Shown in pieces: positions 35,998 to 45,729 of a DNA stretch of 64,000 nt (position 1 is the stretch's first letter; each line of letters starts with the position of its first letter). This DNA is from Bacillota bacterium. Its GTDB lineage: Bacteria > Bacillota > SHA-98 > Ch115. The notes under the pieces are model-generated. The model saw only the letters and a program-made list of their open reading frames with translations, searched no databases and was not told the origin of the DNA. The stretch spans positions 1 to 64,000 of the forward strand of contig JABLXA010000006.1 in assembly GCA_013178415.1 (NCBI GenBank), written 5' to 3'. The position numbers and the translations under genes were made by a program.

Positions 35998-36406
35998 AGG
36001 AGGCCCCCTTTCTAAGCCTATCATATAATTCTTGCCTGGCCATCTCCAGGTGATATCTAAAATCCATGTAATCTCTAGAGGTGATACATTCAAAGTCCGT
36101 TAGCTGTTGGTAGTCCGAACAGTAAATAGTCTCTCCGGTGGAAATCACCTCAAAACGCACCGGTAAAGATGCGGAATCAAGAAACACGATGTCAACTTCA
36201 AGGGGGGCGAACAATTCTGCAAGCCTGGGGTAAAGATCCATATATAGATCGACATGGTTTTCCCCAGGTCTTACGAGAAGCGCCAGGTCTACATCACGGG
36301 CCTGCTCCTTCTTTTCCAGGAAAGAACCAAATAAATACGCCCCAATTATCTCTGGGAATTGCCTGAAAATCTTTTCAAGTTGTGAGGCGATATTGGCGTC
36401 AATCAT
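35990..36406 (-). CDS. mntA: MntA-type nucleotidyltransferase antitoxin
   Basis: The 138-residue minimal nucleotidyltransferase has GSF followed by DVD (GS-x9-D-x-D) near residues 27-40 and a third acidic position in VDIVFLD near 72, the metal site of polymerase-beta-fold enzymes. MntA antitoxins add AMP to the tyrosine of the HepT R-x4-H-x-Y motif and so silence it. It lies immediately upstream of hepT with an 8-base overlap, the standard order. The C-terminal helix (DYMDFRYHLEMARQELYDRL) may contact the toxin. Confidence 0.88.
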   Translation of the reverse strand: MIDANIASQLEKIFRQFPEIIGAYLFGSFLEKKEQARDVDLALLVRPGENHVDLYMDLYPRLAELFAPLEVDIVFLDSASLPVRFEVISTGETIYCSDYQQLTDFECITSRDYMDFRYHLEMARQELYDRLRKGASFV

Positions 36407-36412
36407 TGAAAT

Positions 36413-37870
36413 CTAGTCTCCCCCATCAACCGGATGCGCGACAAACACAGGCGTAGAGAAAGTCACTTTACGGCCGAAGAAATTCAAAATGACCTGCGCC
36501 AATATTGCAACATTCTTCGCCCCCTCATCACCCGGGGAAGGCGCAACTTGATGCGCGCATGGAGCCTTCTCATACGCTCCAACTTGGGTCCAGACGGCCT
36601 GCCGGAAATCTCTAGTGTCGGAAAAAGCCGCCCAGAACTGCACCTCATCTACAGCCGTCCCGGGAGAAACATCTACATGCAGTTCCGCGGCGCCATCCGG
36701 CCTGGACGAAAATTGCCAGTTGATGTTGGGGAGGCGAATGAGGCCGCTTACATGTAAATAGAAGGCCCCCATGGTGGTAAGAAGATCATCATAATCACCG
36801 AGCCCATGACCGGCATTCGGCAGGAACAACTGATAAGTAGGCCCTGGCAAGTCCTTCAGGTATACATTGAGGGCATCCACCGGCCAGTAAGAATCGTTGG
36901 TCCCCACAACAATCAGTTTGGGAATGTCCAGCTGGTCGCGGAAAGAATAAGGATCCACGATGGCCATCAGCAACTGTCCTTCCTCGCCCCCGGCCAGGTC
37001 AGTCAAACCCAATCTTGTATAATCATTGATCGAGGCACTGTAGGTCCCAAACTGCTCCAGCTGCAATTTCATCTGTTCCGCAAGGTTGAGATTGTTGTAA
37101 GACATGGGGATGATCCCTTTGACACGCGGATCTACCGCGCCCGTCAGCCATGAGGTCCACCCGCGTTTCGATGCGCCGGTCACAATAAACGAATCAATCT
37201 CCAAGCCCAGATCCTGCTTTGCAAACGCCTGGATGGCATCCATCGCCCGCACTGCGGATTTGACCATCGGCAACAATGCCGGCCATGTAGAATCCCCTGT
37301 CTCCAGAAATTGAACAAAAGTATGGGCGATCAGGGCATCCTCTGTCAGTCCCCCGAAAAGAGGTTGATTCGGAACATTATTCAGGATAGCCACCGGGGCC
37401 TGAATGACATCAGACACAGTCAATGCCAGCGGGATGATTTCATTCTGGCCTGTAGAAAGGTCGTCACTGCCGGTTATATAAACCATGGCCAGGTGAGGAT
37501 TGAGTAAGGTTTTTGGAACGTAAAATCCCACCTGATGCGTCCAGACTATGTCGTGCCAGGACTGGGACGTAAGGGAAAGTAGATAAAACTTGCCTTGAGT
37601 GTCTACAGGGATTTCGTCTATCTTCTGCCAGGCGAAGGTAGGATCCCCATTTTGCAGGTAGTCTTGTAGACTGTTATGTAGCTTTTCTAGATCGACGGCT
37701 GTCGCAGCGGGCTGATCTTGAGAAGAATTGGATCCTTCCGTTCCGGAGATCGCCCCCGTAGTTCCGGCGGCCAGAGCGGGCGCCCCAGTCGAAAATAGCG
37801 GGAACGCGATGGCAATCAGGATCAGAATGAAAATGGGATCCATCAACATCAACCGGCGGCGTTCCAACAT
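36413..37870 (-). CDS. Secreted PhoPQ-activated-type (PqaA-like) alpha/beta hydrolase
   Basis: The protein is about 485 residues. I chose the ATG at 37870 because AAGGGGG lies 9 bases upstream and the product then starts with a good signal peptide (MLERRRLMLMDPIF to about residue 35). The core is an alpha/beta hydrolase: nucleophile serine in VTGASKRGWTSWL near residue 235, an acid in VVGTNDSYWPVDAL and a histidine in LPNAGHGLGDYDD. PqaA-like proteins are known from PhoPQ-regulated enterobacterial genes, but the substrate is not settled. The mature protein is outside the cytoplasm. The gene is monocistronic by appearance, between two toxin-antitoxin pairs. Confidence 0.88.
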   Translation of the reverse strand: MLERRRLMLMDPIFILILIAIAFPLFSTGAPALAAGTTGAISGTEGSNSSQDQPAATAVDLEKLHNSLQDYLQNGDPTFAWQKIDEIPVDTQGKFYLLSLTSQSWHDIVWTHQVGFYVPKTLLNPHLAMVYITGSDDLSTGQNEIIPLALTVSDVIQAPVAILNNVPNQPLFGGLTEDALIAHTFVQFLETGDSTWPALLPMVKSAVRAMDAIQAFAKQDLGLEIDSFIVTGASKRGWTSWLTGAVDPRVKGIIPMSYNNLNLAEQMKLQLEQFGTYSASINDYTRLGLTDLAGGEEGQLLMAIVDPYSFRDQLDIPKLIVVGTNDSYWPVDALNVYLKDLPGPTYQLFLPNAGHGLGDYDDLLTTMGAFYLHVSGLIRLPNINWQFSSRPDGAAELHVDVSPGTAVDEVQFWAAFSDTRDFRQAVWTQVGAYEKAPCAHQVAPSPGDEGAKNVAILAQVILNFFGRKVTFSTPVFVAHPVDGGD

Positions 37871-38081
37871 AGAACCAGTCCCCCTTAGATTGAAAAATTT
37901 ACAGCTCATTTTGATCCCGTGCCGAACATAGCGTCCCTGCGGACCCCAACGTAAAACGACAAAATCCCAATGAAATGATACCACATTTTGCAAGAAAAAC
38001 CAATATCGAAGACTTGACCCATACGCTCAGCTGATGCCGTGAAGCAGGGGGAGATATGGGCGCATAAGTGAATAAACCGGC

Positions 38082-38513
38082 TTATGGCAATATTTTGAAC
38101 CCCATCCCCACCCACGTAAAACGCTTGTCATCTGTGAGGACTTGTTCTATCTGCCGTTCCTGCATCACAATCATGGTGGTAAAATCAGTAAACGAGATCT
38201 GGGGCTTGTCCTTGAACCGCAGGCGTAATTCCCAGGCTTTCGCAAACTGCTCCGGAGAAATCCTCTCAATGACGAGGAAGCCTTGAGCCGCAGCGGATAA
38301 TATTCTCTCAACGAAGCGGAACGCCTCGTCCGGAATCTCGCGCCGGAAAAGGAGTGTGATCAATTCGTCAATAACGTAATCGCTGGTATAGACTAAAGCG
38401 CCCGCCGTCCGGAGAGACTTGTAAAGACTGCTCACCAATTGGTGATGTGGATCCTTTCGATGCCCTAAAACAATCCAACCCCAGGTGTCTATAAATATGG
38501 ATTTGGGAGTCAT
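38082..38513 (-). CDS. PIN-domain ribonuclease (VapC-like toxin)
   Basis: This 143-residue PIN domain has its first acidic residue in SIFIDTWGW near residue 9, the second in YVIDELITLLF, the third in SFTDFTTMIVM and the last in VLTDDKRF. The acidic residues bind metal for RNA cleavage. The start overlaps the upstream HTH gene stop (ATGA, 4 bases). VapC toxins cut specific tRNAs or rRNA; the target here is unknown. The length is normal. Confidence 0.88.
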   Translation of the reverse strand: MTPKSIFIDTWGWIVLGHRKDPHHQLVSSLYKSLRTAGALVYTSDYVIDELITLLFRREIPDEAFRFVERILSAAAQGFLVIERISPEQFAKAWELRLRFKDKPQISFTDFTTMIVMQERQIEQVLTDDKRFTWVGMGFKILP

Positions 38514-38842
38514 GTGGTATCCCCTTCATAAATCTCTTCCTCAATCTTCTCAGCTGTAACAGATTCCCCAGAGAGACATCCTATGACTTCCAACAAGGGG
38601 TCCTCTTGATGTGGTATGCTTCCTTTTTTCCCGGCGGGTTTCGCCACGCAAGTCTGCTTCGTCCCATATAGAGGCCTTGCCTCTTCAATAAAGCCTTGGA
38701 GATCATGAGCCTTTATCCGAGAAACCCCCTCTGCCAGCTTGTAAATAGGTAGCCGTCCCTGTTTGGCCCACCTGTAGATAGTAGGCCGCGCCACGCCCAA
38801 ATAATCTGCCGCTTCCTGTATAGTAAGCCATTCGCGCTCCAT
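38510..38842 (-). CDS. Excisionase-type helix-turn-helix antitoxin
   Basis: The 110-residue protein starts at ATG 38842 behind GAGGAGAGG. The first 60 residues are an excisionase/MerR-like winged HTH (LTIQEAADYLGVARPTIYRW, then GRLPIYKL). The C-terminal half is variable and acidic (ESVTAEKIEEEIYEGDTT), suited to bind and block the PIN toxin that follows with a 4-base overlap. The frame extends to 38938 without support. A direct repeat that looks like its operator lies over the promoter (38905-38938). Confidence 0.82.
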   Translation of the reverse strand: MEREWLTIQEAADYLGVARPTIYRWAKQGRLPIYKLAEGVSRIKAHDLQGFIEEARPLYGTKQTCVAKPAGKKGSIPHQEDPLLEVIGCLSGESVTAEKIEEEIYEGDTT

Positions 38843-38904
38843 GAATATTCCTCTCCTCGCCGTAGGGAAAATGACCCCCTTCTTAGATTTCTTGTCATAT
38901 CTGT

Positions 38905-38938
38905 ACATAGTGTAACATAGTGTCATGCTTATTGTCAA
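38905..38938 (-). promoter_or_regulatory. Promoter with direct-repeat operator for the PIN toxin-antitoxin operon
   Basis: On the minus strand, TTGACA (38933-38938) and TACACT (38909-38914) form -35 and -10 boxes 18 bases apart. The 9-base sequence ACACTATGT occurs twice, at 38915-38923 and 38905-38913, one helical turn apart, across the -10 region. This is the layout of a repressor site, so autoregulation by the HTH antitoxin is inferred. Confidence 0.65.
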
Positions 38939-39175
38939 GACTCAAATCAGAAAGCTACGTGGCCCCATCAAGGTTTCTTCGCAGCACTGTCTGATACTAT
39001 AGCCTGACTGATCAAACCATATGAAGCTCCACCTGGAATGGACCCATGGTTGCCTGCCCAGAGCCTTGGCAGCCTTCTCTAAACCCTATCTATCGATGCA
39101 AGTCGCCCGGCACATCGTCATCAGCCAATTCGTTGTAAATCTCCCATTATTCCCACGTCTACCATGGGCGGTTGC

Positions 39176-39874
39176 TCAGGAAGGTGAGTTCAACCGGTAC
39201 CCTACACCCGGCTCTGTAACTATATACTTTGGTCGCGCTGGATCGGGCTCGATCTTGCGGCGCAGTTGGCCGATGTATACGCGAAGGTAGTGGGTCTCCA
39301 TTTCGTATTCTGGACCCCACACGAGGCGAAGGAGTTGCCTGTGGGTGATGACGCGCCCGGCATAACTGGCAAGCGTCTTGAGGATATCATATTCGATGGG
39401 GGTAAGCTTCACTTCCTGACCTTTCATCGTCACCAAACGCTTAGAAAGATCAATAGTCAAATCTCCAACCGATATTATGGGCTCATCCTCGGGTTTTGCC
39501 ACATGACGCATTGCCACTCGGATTCGCGCTAGAAGCTCCCCCATGCCGAAAGGCTTAGTGATGTAATCATCTGCGCCAGCATCGAGGGCGTTGATTTTAT
39601 CCTCTTCACGCCCGCGTACGGAAAGGATCAAAATAGGGATCTGTGACCATTCTCGCACCCGTTTGATAACCTCAAGACCTTCCATGTCAGGAAGGCCGAG
39701 GTCCAAAACCACCAGGTCCGGATGAGCCGTAGCCGCTCGCGCTATTGCATCCTGCCCACAATTTGCTTCTTCGACTTGGTAGCCATGGGCGGTCAAGGCC
39801 ACGTTCAAGAGCCGACGGATCTGGGCCTCATCGTCTACCACGAGAATTTTTGCACCTTTACCTTTAGATTCCAT
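39176..39874 (-). CDS. kdpE: KdpE response regulator (OmpR family)
   Basis: The 232-residue protein activates kdp transcription when phosphorylated by KdpD. The receiver domain has acidic D14/D15 and the phosphorylated aspartate at about D58 (LVVLDLGLPDMEG), and the KPF lysine follows. The C-terminal winged-helix OmpR domain is complete (VKLTPIEYDILKTLA, ETHYLRVYIGQLRRKIEP). It is the last gene of the kdp cluster, 79 bases after kdpD. Confidence 0.95.
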   Translation of the reverse strand: MESKGKGAKILVVDDEAQIRRLLNVALTAHGYQVEEANCGQDAIARAATAHPDLVVLDLGLPDMEGLEVIKRVREWSQIPILILSVRGREEDKINALDAGADDYITKPFGMGELLARIRVAMRHVAKPEDEPIISVGDLTIDLSKRLVTMKGQEVKLTPIEYDILKTLASYAGRVITHRQLLRLVWGPEYEMETHYLRVYIGQLRRKIEPDPARPKYIVTEPGVGYRLNSPS

Positions 39875-39953
39875 GTTCGCTGACCTTCTTATCTCATTCC
39901 CTTGATTTCTCCCAGGATCGCCCCCGGAGTCTCACCTTCGACCTGAGTCGGTT

Positions 39954-42719
39954 TCATCGGACCGACTGCGTGGTCTTATTCTCCACCTGCACCGGTTCCG
40001 GTGTCTTATCTCCAAGCGGCAGAGTAAATGTGACCTTTGTGCCGCCTCCTTCTCGATTCTCGGCCCATATCCTACCACCATGAGCATGCACGATCCCCTT
40101 GCAGATAGAGAGTCCGAGCCCTGTGCCGCCCCCGTGCCCCGGACGCTTCACCCGGTAGAATTTGTCGAATATCCTCTCCAAATCCTCCTTCGGAATCCCG
40201 ACCCCGCGGTCCAAAATAGCCATTTCTATAGCCTTGTCTTCTTTTCTGACCACAATATCTATGTCTGAACCGGGCGGCGAATACCTCACGGCATTATCCA
40301 AAAGATTCACCAGCGCCTGCTCTATGAGAACAAAGTCTATATAGATTAGCGGAAGATCATGTGGAATATCGAGATTGACAGAGCGACCCTCTAAACGATT
40401 CCCCAGGCGAGCCAGCGCTGCCCCAATGACGTCTTCCACATCGCACCAGTCACGAGCAAGATGGAGCACACCTGTTTCGAGCCTGGCCATATCCAGCAAG
40501 TTTCCTACCAGGCGATTCATATGTTCTGCCTCATCCCGGATGGTTTCAAGGAAGCTCCGGCGGACTTCCTTTGCGTATAGATCACCATCCTCCAGGAGGC
40601 TGGTTACAGCGCCGATGATTGAGGCAAGCGGCGTCCTGAGATCATGAGACACAGAATCAAGGAGCGCCATGCGAAGCTGTTCTGTTGCGGTGAGGATTTC
40701 GGCCTTTTTCGCTTCTTCTGTCAACCTTATACGCTCTATAGCAACAGCTGCAAGCCCTGCGAAGGCCTCCAGCATGCGCCGCTCATCCGGTGACAAATAC
40801 CTCCTGTCATCATTACGCCGTAGTCCGAGAACCCCCACGACTCCCCGGGCGGTATGGAGGGGGACATAGATGGCCGAAGCCTCGGCCAGCGTCTCAGTAC
40901 CACGTCCCGCAATCTCACCATGATGAAAAACCCATGTGGCAGTAGCTCGTTCTTTTTCATCGAACTTGTGGGGCTCAGGCTCTGTCTTGGCTTCAGTCGC
41001 CTGAGATGGAGGTTGAGGGCAAGATACAAGTGAGCGAATGGCAAGTTCGCCATTATCATCTGGAAGTATGACCATGGCATCACCAGTAAAGATGTCGCAA
41101 GCTTCCTTTGCAACAAGATTCACAAGCTGGTCTGCGTCAGACGTCGCTGCAATTTCGCGGCTCAGGCGGTATAGGGCAGCTGTCTTGGCCTCACGAAGCC
41201 GGGCAGCCCGGGCTTCGTAGTGAAGCCGGGATGCAAAAGAGCTTATGATAATAGCAACAATGAGGAATATCAATAATGTAAAGACATGGCGCACGTTCGC
41301 CACCGTAAACGTGAAAATCGGTTGAGTGAAAAAGAAATCGAGGGCAAGGAGGCCAAGCACCGCGGCAAAAATGGCCGATCCAAGCCCAAGGCGAGAAGCG
41401 GCTACAAGAACGGGCAAGAGGTAGATCAAATTAAGATCCACGGTAGTCAGGGCTGGCCGGAATAACAGCGTAAATGCCGTGACAACCGCCACTGCGAGAA
41501 ATGCCTGCACATATAACAGTAGAGGAAGTCCAGGCCACGCTGTTCGAGGGACTCGCCGCCATCTAGTATCATCCTTTTCCGGCTCCCCTGGTATCACGTG
41601 TATGCTGATTCCCCGGCTCAGCCTCATTATCCTGTCCACGAGCGAACCTCGCACCAGGTCCACCAGCATGGGCTTGAGGGGTTTTCCAATTATCATCTGC
41701 GTGACATTTCTGGAGCGGGCAAATTGGGCCAACACCTGCGCCACATCGTTGCCTGTGAGGGTAACGACCTCCGCGCCAAGCTGCTCCGCTAACCGCAGAT
41801 TACGAGCAAGGCGATCGCGTTCACGCTCACTCAAATCTCCACGGCCAGTCTGCTCCACATGCACGGCGATCCAATCTGCCCGCAGCCGGACAGCCATCCG
41901 GTACGCCACACGGATCAGATTGGCTGAAAATGGGCTGGGGCTAACGCATACCAGCACCCTTTCGTCTACCGGCCAAGGCCCCTTGATTTCGTGAGCCTTC
42001 ATGTATCGCTCCAATTGCCGGTCTACCCGTTCAGCCGTATGCCGGAGCGCCAGTTCCCGCAGCGCATTGATATTCCCCGGGCGGAAAAAGTGTCTGAGCG
42101 CCCGTTCCGCCTGCTCAGGCACATATACCTTGCCTTCTTTGAGCCTCTGGATCAGATCCTCAGGAGAAAGGTCGATGAGCCTGATTTCGTCGGCTCGTTC
42201 GAGGACACCGTCCGGGATTGTCTCCTTCACAGTGATGCCGGTGATCTGCGCGATTACATCGTTGAGGCTCTCGAGATGCTGGATGTTCAGAGTGGTGAAT
42301 ACATCTATACCTGCATCCAGGAGTTCCTCCACATCCTGGTAACGCTTTGCATGCCGGGAACCAGGGGCATTGGTGTGCGCCAGTTCATCCACCAACGCCA
42401 GCTGGGGGCGGCGACGCAGAATGGCATCGAGGTCCATCTCCTGGATGACCTTCCCTTTATAAGAAACCTCCCTGGGCGGAATGATCTCAAGCCCCTTGAG
42501 CAGGGCCTCCGTCTCCTGCCGCTTGTGCGTTTCGACCCAACCGACCACCACGTCTACCCCGTCAGCTTCGAGCCGCTCATGGGCAGCTTCCAGCATGGCA
42601 TAGGTTTTCCCCACCCCTGCGGCTGGGCCCAGGAAAACGACCAGTTTTCCCCTGTTTTCGTCTTTTATTCGTTCCAGCAACTGATCTGGATCTGGACGTT
42701 TCTCCTCTTCTGTGGGCAT
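39954..42719 (-). CDS. kdpD: KdpD sensor histidine kinase
   Basis: The protein is about 921 residues from ATG 42719 (GAGGGAG upstream). It begins with the KdpD domain carrying the Walker A GPAAGVGKTYAML and Walker-B-like segments, followed by a universal-stress-protein fold, which is the usual docking site for c-di-AMP or UspC. Four closely spaced membrane helices (about 400-500), a GAF domain, and the kinase core follow. The H box is SHDLRTPLASI, with N and G boxes at the end (LLDNAVRYSP, GGTGLGLSI). It senses potassium and turgor at the membrane. The length is normal. Confidence 0.95.
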   Translation of the reverse strand: MPTEEEKRPDPDQLLERIKDENRGKLVVFLGPAAGVGKTYAMLEAAHERLEADGVDVVVGWVETHKRQETEALLKGLEIIPPREVSYKGKVIQEMDLDAILRRRPQLALVDELAHTNAPGSRHAKRYQDVEELLDAGIDVFTTLNIQHLESLNDVIAQITGITVKETIPDGVLERADEIRLIDLSPEDLIQRLKEGKVYVPEQAERALRHFFRPGNINALRELALRHTAERVDRQLERYMKAHEIKGPWPVDERVLVCVSPSPFSANLIRVAYRMAVRLRADWIAVHVEQTGRGDLSERERDRLARNLRLAEQLGAEVVTLTGNDVAQVLAQFARSRNVTQMIIGKPLKPMLVDLVRGSLVDRIMRLSRGISIHVIPGEPEKDDTRWRRVPRTAWPGLPLLLYVQAFLAVAVVTAFTLLFRPALTTVDLNLIYLLPVLVAASRLGLGSAIFAAVLGLLALDFFFTQPIFTFTVANVRHVFTLLIFLIVAIIISSFASRLHYEARAARLREAKTAALYRLSREIAATSDADQLVNLVAKEACDIFTGDAMVILPDDNGELAIRSLVSCPQPPSQATEAKTEPEPHKFDEKERATATWVFHHGEIAGRGTETLAEASAIYVPLHTARGVVGVLGLRRNDDRRYLSPDERRMLEAFAGLAAVAIERIRLTEEAKKAEILTATEQLRMALLDSVSHDLRTPLASIIGAVTSLLEDGDLYAKEVRRSFLETIRDEAEHMNRLVGNLLDMARLETGVLHLARDWCDVEDVIGAALARLGNRLEGRSVNLDIPHDLPLIYIDFVLIEQALVNLLDNAVRYSPPGSDIDIVVRKEDKAIEMAILDRGVGIPKEDLERIFDKFYRVKRPGHGGGTGLGLSICKGIVHAHGGRIWAENREGGGTKVTFTLPLGDKTPEPVQVENKTTQSVR

Positions 42720-42862
42720 TTCCTCAATCTCCCTCAAATCAAGGCCTTTCCCGATAAGCTATCCGGGCGCTTGGACGTGCCACGAAGGCCTACCCCATCT
42801 TCAAGGTAATTCACTATTTTAGTAGAGTCTGTCACGTCAACAGATGCCTTCAAGAACCCCCT

Positions 42863-43438
42863 TTATTTGATTTCGTCGAGAGCCAGATTCAACTTCAGGA
42901 CATTCACCCTCGGTTCGCCTAGAATCCCAAACTGTCTTCCTTCTATATGCTTCTTGATAAGGGCCCTTACCTCCTCCTCGGACAATCCGCGCGCCTGTGC
43001 CACCCGTGGCGCCTGAATATAAGCCGCGTCTACGCTGATATGGGGATCCAGGCCGCTCGCTGATGAGGTGACCAGATCACTCGGCACAGGCGTATCTTTT
43101 GAGAGGCCATTTTCGCGCCGTACCTTCACGGCAAGGCTGGCAACCTTTTCGATCAGCGCCCTGTTGGTCGGCCCGAGATTTGAACCCGAAGATGCCGCGG
43201 CATCGTAGCCTTCACTGCCTGCAGAGGATGGACGGCCATGGAAATATTTGGAGCCCATAAACCGTTGCCCGATGAGCGCCGAACCGACAATCCGGCCATT
43301 TCTCGTAATCAGACTGCCATTGGCCTGCCCGGGAAAAATCAGCGCACTGACTCCGGTAACGACCAAGGGATATATGATGCCTGTCAAAAAAGTCATCATC
43401 AGTATCATGAGCCCCGCACGCGCGACATATCTCATCAT
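42863..43438 (-). CDS. kdpC: KdpC subunit of the potassium-transporting ATPase
   Basis: The 191-residue protein has one N-terminal membrane helix (about 8-32) and a soluble outside domain with the KdpC motifs GQANGSLI, FHGRPSSAG, SASGLDPHIS and the final FGILGEPRVNVLKLNLAL. It stabilises the KdpFABC complex. The gene lies between kdpB and kdpD in the expected order. Confidence 0.95.
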   Translation of the reverse strand: MMRYVARAGLMILMMTFLTGIIYPLVVTGVSALIFPGQANGSLITRNGRIVGSALIGQRFMGSKYFHGRPSSAGSEGYDAAASSGSNLGPTNRALIEKVASLAVKVRRENGLSKDTPVPSDLVTSSASGLDPHISVDAAYIQAPRVAQARGLSEEEVRALIKKHIEGRQFGILGEPRVNVLKLNLALDEIK

Positions 43439-43539
43439 GTGTATTTCACTTCCCGATGATATTGTAACAATTTATCAGATTCTCCTTCATCTGCTCATCC
43501 CCCATAGACTAATCCCCGATAGCTCTATAGAACGGTCAC

Positions 43540-45609
43540 CTATACTAGCCCCAGAGCCACAATGACCAGGTCGATGATCTTGATACCAACAAACGGCGCA
43601 ACTAATCCGCCCAAGCCATAGATCAGCATGTTGCGCCTCAATATCGCGGAGGCGCCGAGCGCCCGGTATCCAATACCCCTCAGAGCGAGTGGGATGAGCG
43701 CAATTATGATAAGGGCGTTGAATATGATAGCGGAAAGGATAGCGCTTTGTGGCGTAGCCAGGCGCATGATGTTTAGCTTCTCCAGGACTGGGTAAGTATC
43801 CGCAAAAAGGGCAGGTATTATGGCAAAGTACTTGGCCACATCGTTCGCTATGCTGAAAGTTGTAAGCGATCCGCGGGTCATCAGAAGTTGCTTGCCAATC
43901 TCCACTATCTCAATGAGCTTCGTAGGATTGCTATCTAGATCTACCATATTCCCTGCTTCCTTAGCTGCCTGAGTGCCGGTATTCATCGCCACGCCTACAT
44001 CTGCCTGAGCCAGTGCGGGCGCGTCGTTCGTGCCGTCTCCTGTCATAGCTACCATGTGTCCATTTGCCTGATATTCGCGTATAAGCTTGAGTTTCCCCTC
44101 CGGCGTGGCTTCCGCTAAGAAATCATCGACTCCCGCTTCCGCGGCGATTGCAGCAGCGGTGATGGGATTATCGCCTGTTATCATGACGGTCTTGATCCCC
44201 ATGCGCCGCAAGGCGGAAAAGCGCTCCCTGATGCCACCCTTCACGATATCTTTTAGGTGGATCACACCCAGGGCCTTCGCCCCATCAGCCACTATCAGCG
44301 GGGTGCCGCCACTTCGCGCCACTTTCTCGGCAGCTGAACGCACCTCATAAGGCAACCTGCCGCCGCGGGAACTTATAAAAGCCTCTATAGCATCAAGGGC
44401 GCCTTTACGAATCTCCCGGTTTCCTATATTCACCCCACTCATACGGGTCTTTGCCGTAAACGGGACAAATCTCGCACCAGCCCCTGCGAGATCTCGCCCG
44501 CGAAGACCGTAATCCCTCTTTGCCAGCACAACGATGCTGCGCCCCTCAGGGGTTTCGTCCGAAAGAGAAGCCAGTTGTGCCGCGTCTGCAAGGTCGCTTG
44601 CCTTCACGCCAGGTGCCGGGATAAATTCTGTAGCCATGCGGTTACCCAGGGTGATGGTACCTGTTTTGTCGAGGAGCAGGACATCCACATCGCCAGCTGC
44701 CTCAACGGCGCGTCCGGACATGGCCAGCACATTGTGCGCTACCAGGCGGTCCATTCCTGCAATACCGATGGCGCTTAAGAGCCCTCCTATCGTAGTTGGT
44801 ATCAGGCATACAAGAAGCGCGATCAGGACCGGTATTGAAACATATACGCCGGAGTAAATCGCAAATGGCTCAAGAGTCACAACCGCAAGTAGAAAGATTA
44901 TTGTAAGTCCTACCAGGAGAATGGTAAGAGCGATCTCATTGGGTGTCTTCTGGCGTTTTGCGCCTTCGACAAGGCTAATCATATGATCCAAGAAAGTCTC
45001 GCCGGGGTTAGACGTTATCCTCACCTTTATCCAGTCAGAAAGCACCCGCGTACCTCCTGTGACTGCGCTGCGGTCTCCGCCAGATTCGCGAATGACTGGC
45101 GCGGATTCACCAGTTATCGCACTTTCGTCCACAGAAGCAATCCCCTCGATAACTTCGCCATCGCCTGGGATAATGTCCCCTGCTTCCACCAAGACAATGT
45201 CCCCTTTTCTCAGCGATGATGCAGGGACGGTCTCTTTGACGCCATTTCCTGCCCCTGTGATCTTCTTGGCCATAGTATCCGTTCGAGTCTTGCGAAGAGA
45301 CTCGGCCTGCGCCTTTCCACGACCTTCCGCAAGGGCCTCGGCGAAATTGGCGAACAACACGGTAAACCAGAGCCAGGCCGCGATTTGTATATCAAAAGAT
45401 ATGGGAGCAGTCTGGACGGTCATAGCATCCCGGATAGCCAGGATCGTGGTGAGCAGAGCCCCTATCTCCACAACAAACATCACTGGGTTGCGGATCTCAA
45501 CACGCGGATCCAGTTTCCTAAATGAATCCACGATGGCCTGGATCAGAATGGCCCGAGTAATACCGGCCACCTTTCGTGTCTTAGCTTTTGATGCTATATC
45601 CCCAATCAT
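43540..45609 (-). CDS. kdpB: KdpB, P-type ATPase subunit of the potassium pump
   Basis: The protein is about 689 residues from ATG 45609, with GGAGG 8 bases before it (TTG 45624 is also in frame). The phosphorylation site DKTGTIT, the TGES actuator loop (AITGESAP) and the hinge [20 protein letters not shown] are intact. The membrane helices match KdpB. KdpB hydrolyses ATP to drive K+ uptake through KdpA. The length is normal. Confidence 0.96.
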   Translation of the reverse strand: MIGDIASKAKTRKVAGITRAILIQAIVDSFRKLDPRVEIRNPVMFVVEIGALLTTILAIRDAMTVQTAPISFDIQIAAWLWFTVLFANFAEALAEGRGKAQAESLRKTRTDTMAKKITGAGNGVKETVPASSLRKGDIVLVEAGDIIPGDGEVIEGIASVDESAITGESAPVIRESGGDRSAVTGGTRVLSDWIKVRITSNPGETFLDHMISLVEGAKRQKTPNEIALTILLVGLTIIFLLAVVTLEPFAIYSGVYVSIPVLIALLVCLIPTTIGGLLSAIGIAGMDRLVAHNVLAMSGRAVEAAGDVDVLLLDKTGTITLGNRMATEFIPAPGVKASDLADAAQLASLSDETPEGRSIVVLAKRDYGLRGRDLAGAGARFVPFTAKTRMSGVNIGNREIRKGALDAIEAFISSRGGRLPYEVRSAAEKVARSGGTPLIVADGAKALGVIHLKDIVKGGIRERFSALRRMGIKTVMITGDNPITAAAIAAEAGVDDFLAEATPEGKLKLIREYQANGHMVAMTGDGTNDAPALAQADVGVAMNTGTQAAKEAGNMVDLDSNPTKLIEIVEIGKQLLMTRGSLTTFSIANDVAKYFAIIPALFADTYPVLEKLNIMRLATPQSAILSAIIFNALIIIALIPLALRGIGYRALGASAILRRNMLIYGLGGLVAPFVGIKIIDLVIVALGLV

Positions 45610-45729
45610 GTCATGATCCTCCAATTAGTGTCGATTCCTTATCTTAGAATAAGCCGCCCCGGCCGGCCACGGCCACAGAAGTCGCTCCGGCACCCTTAAG
45701 ACTGATGTCGATTCCATATCTCGGAGATC

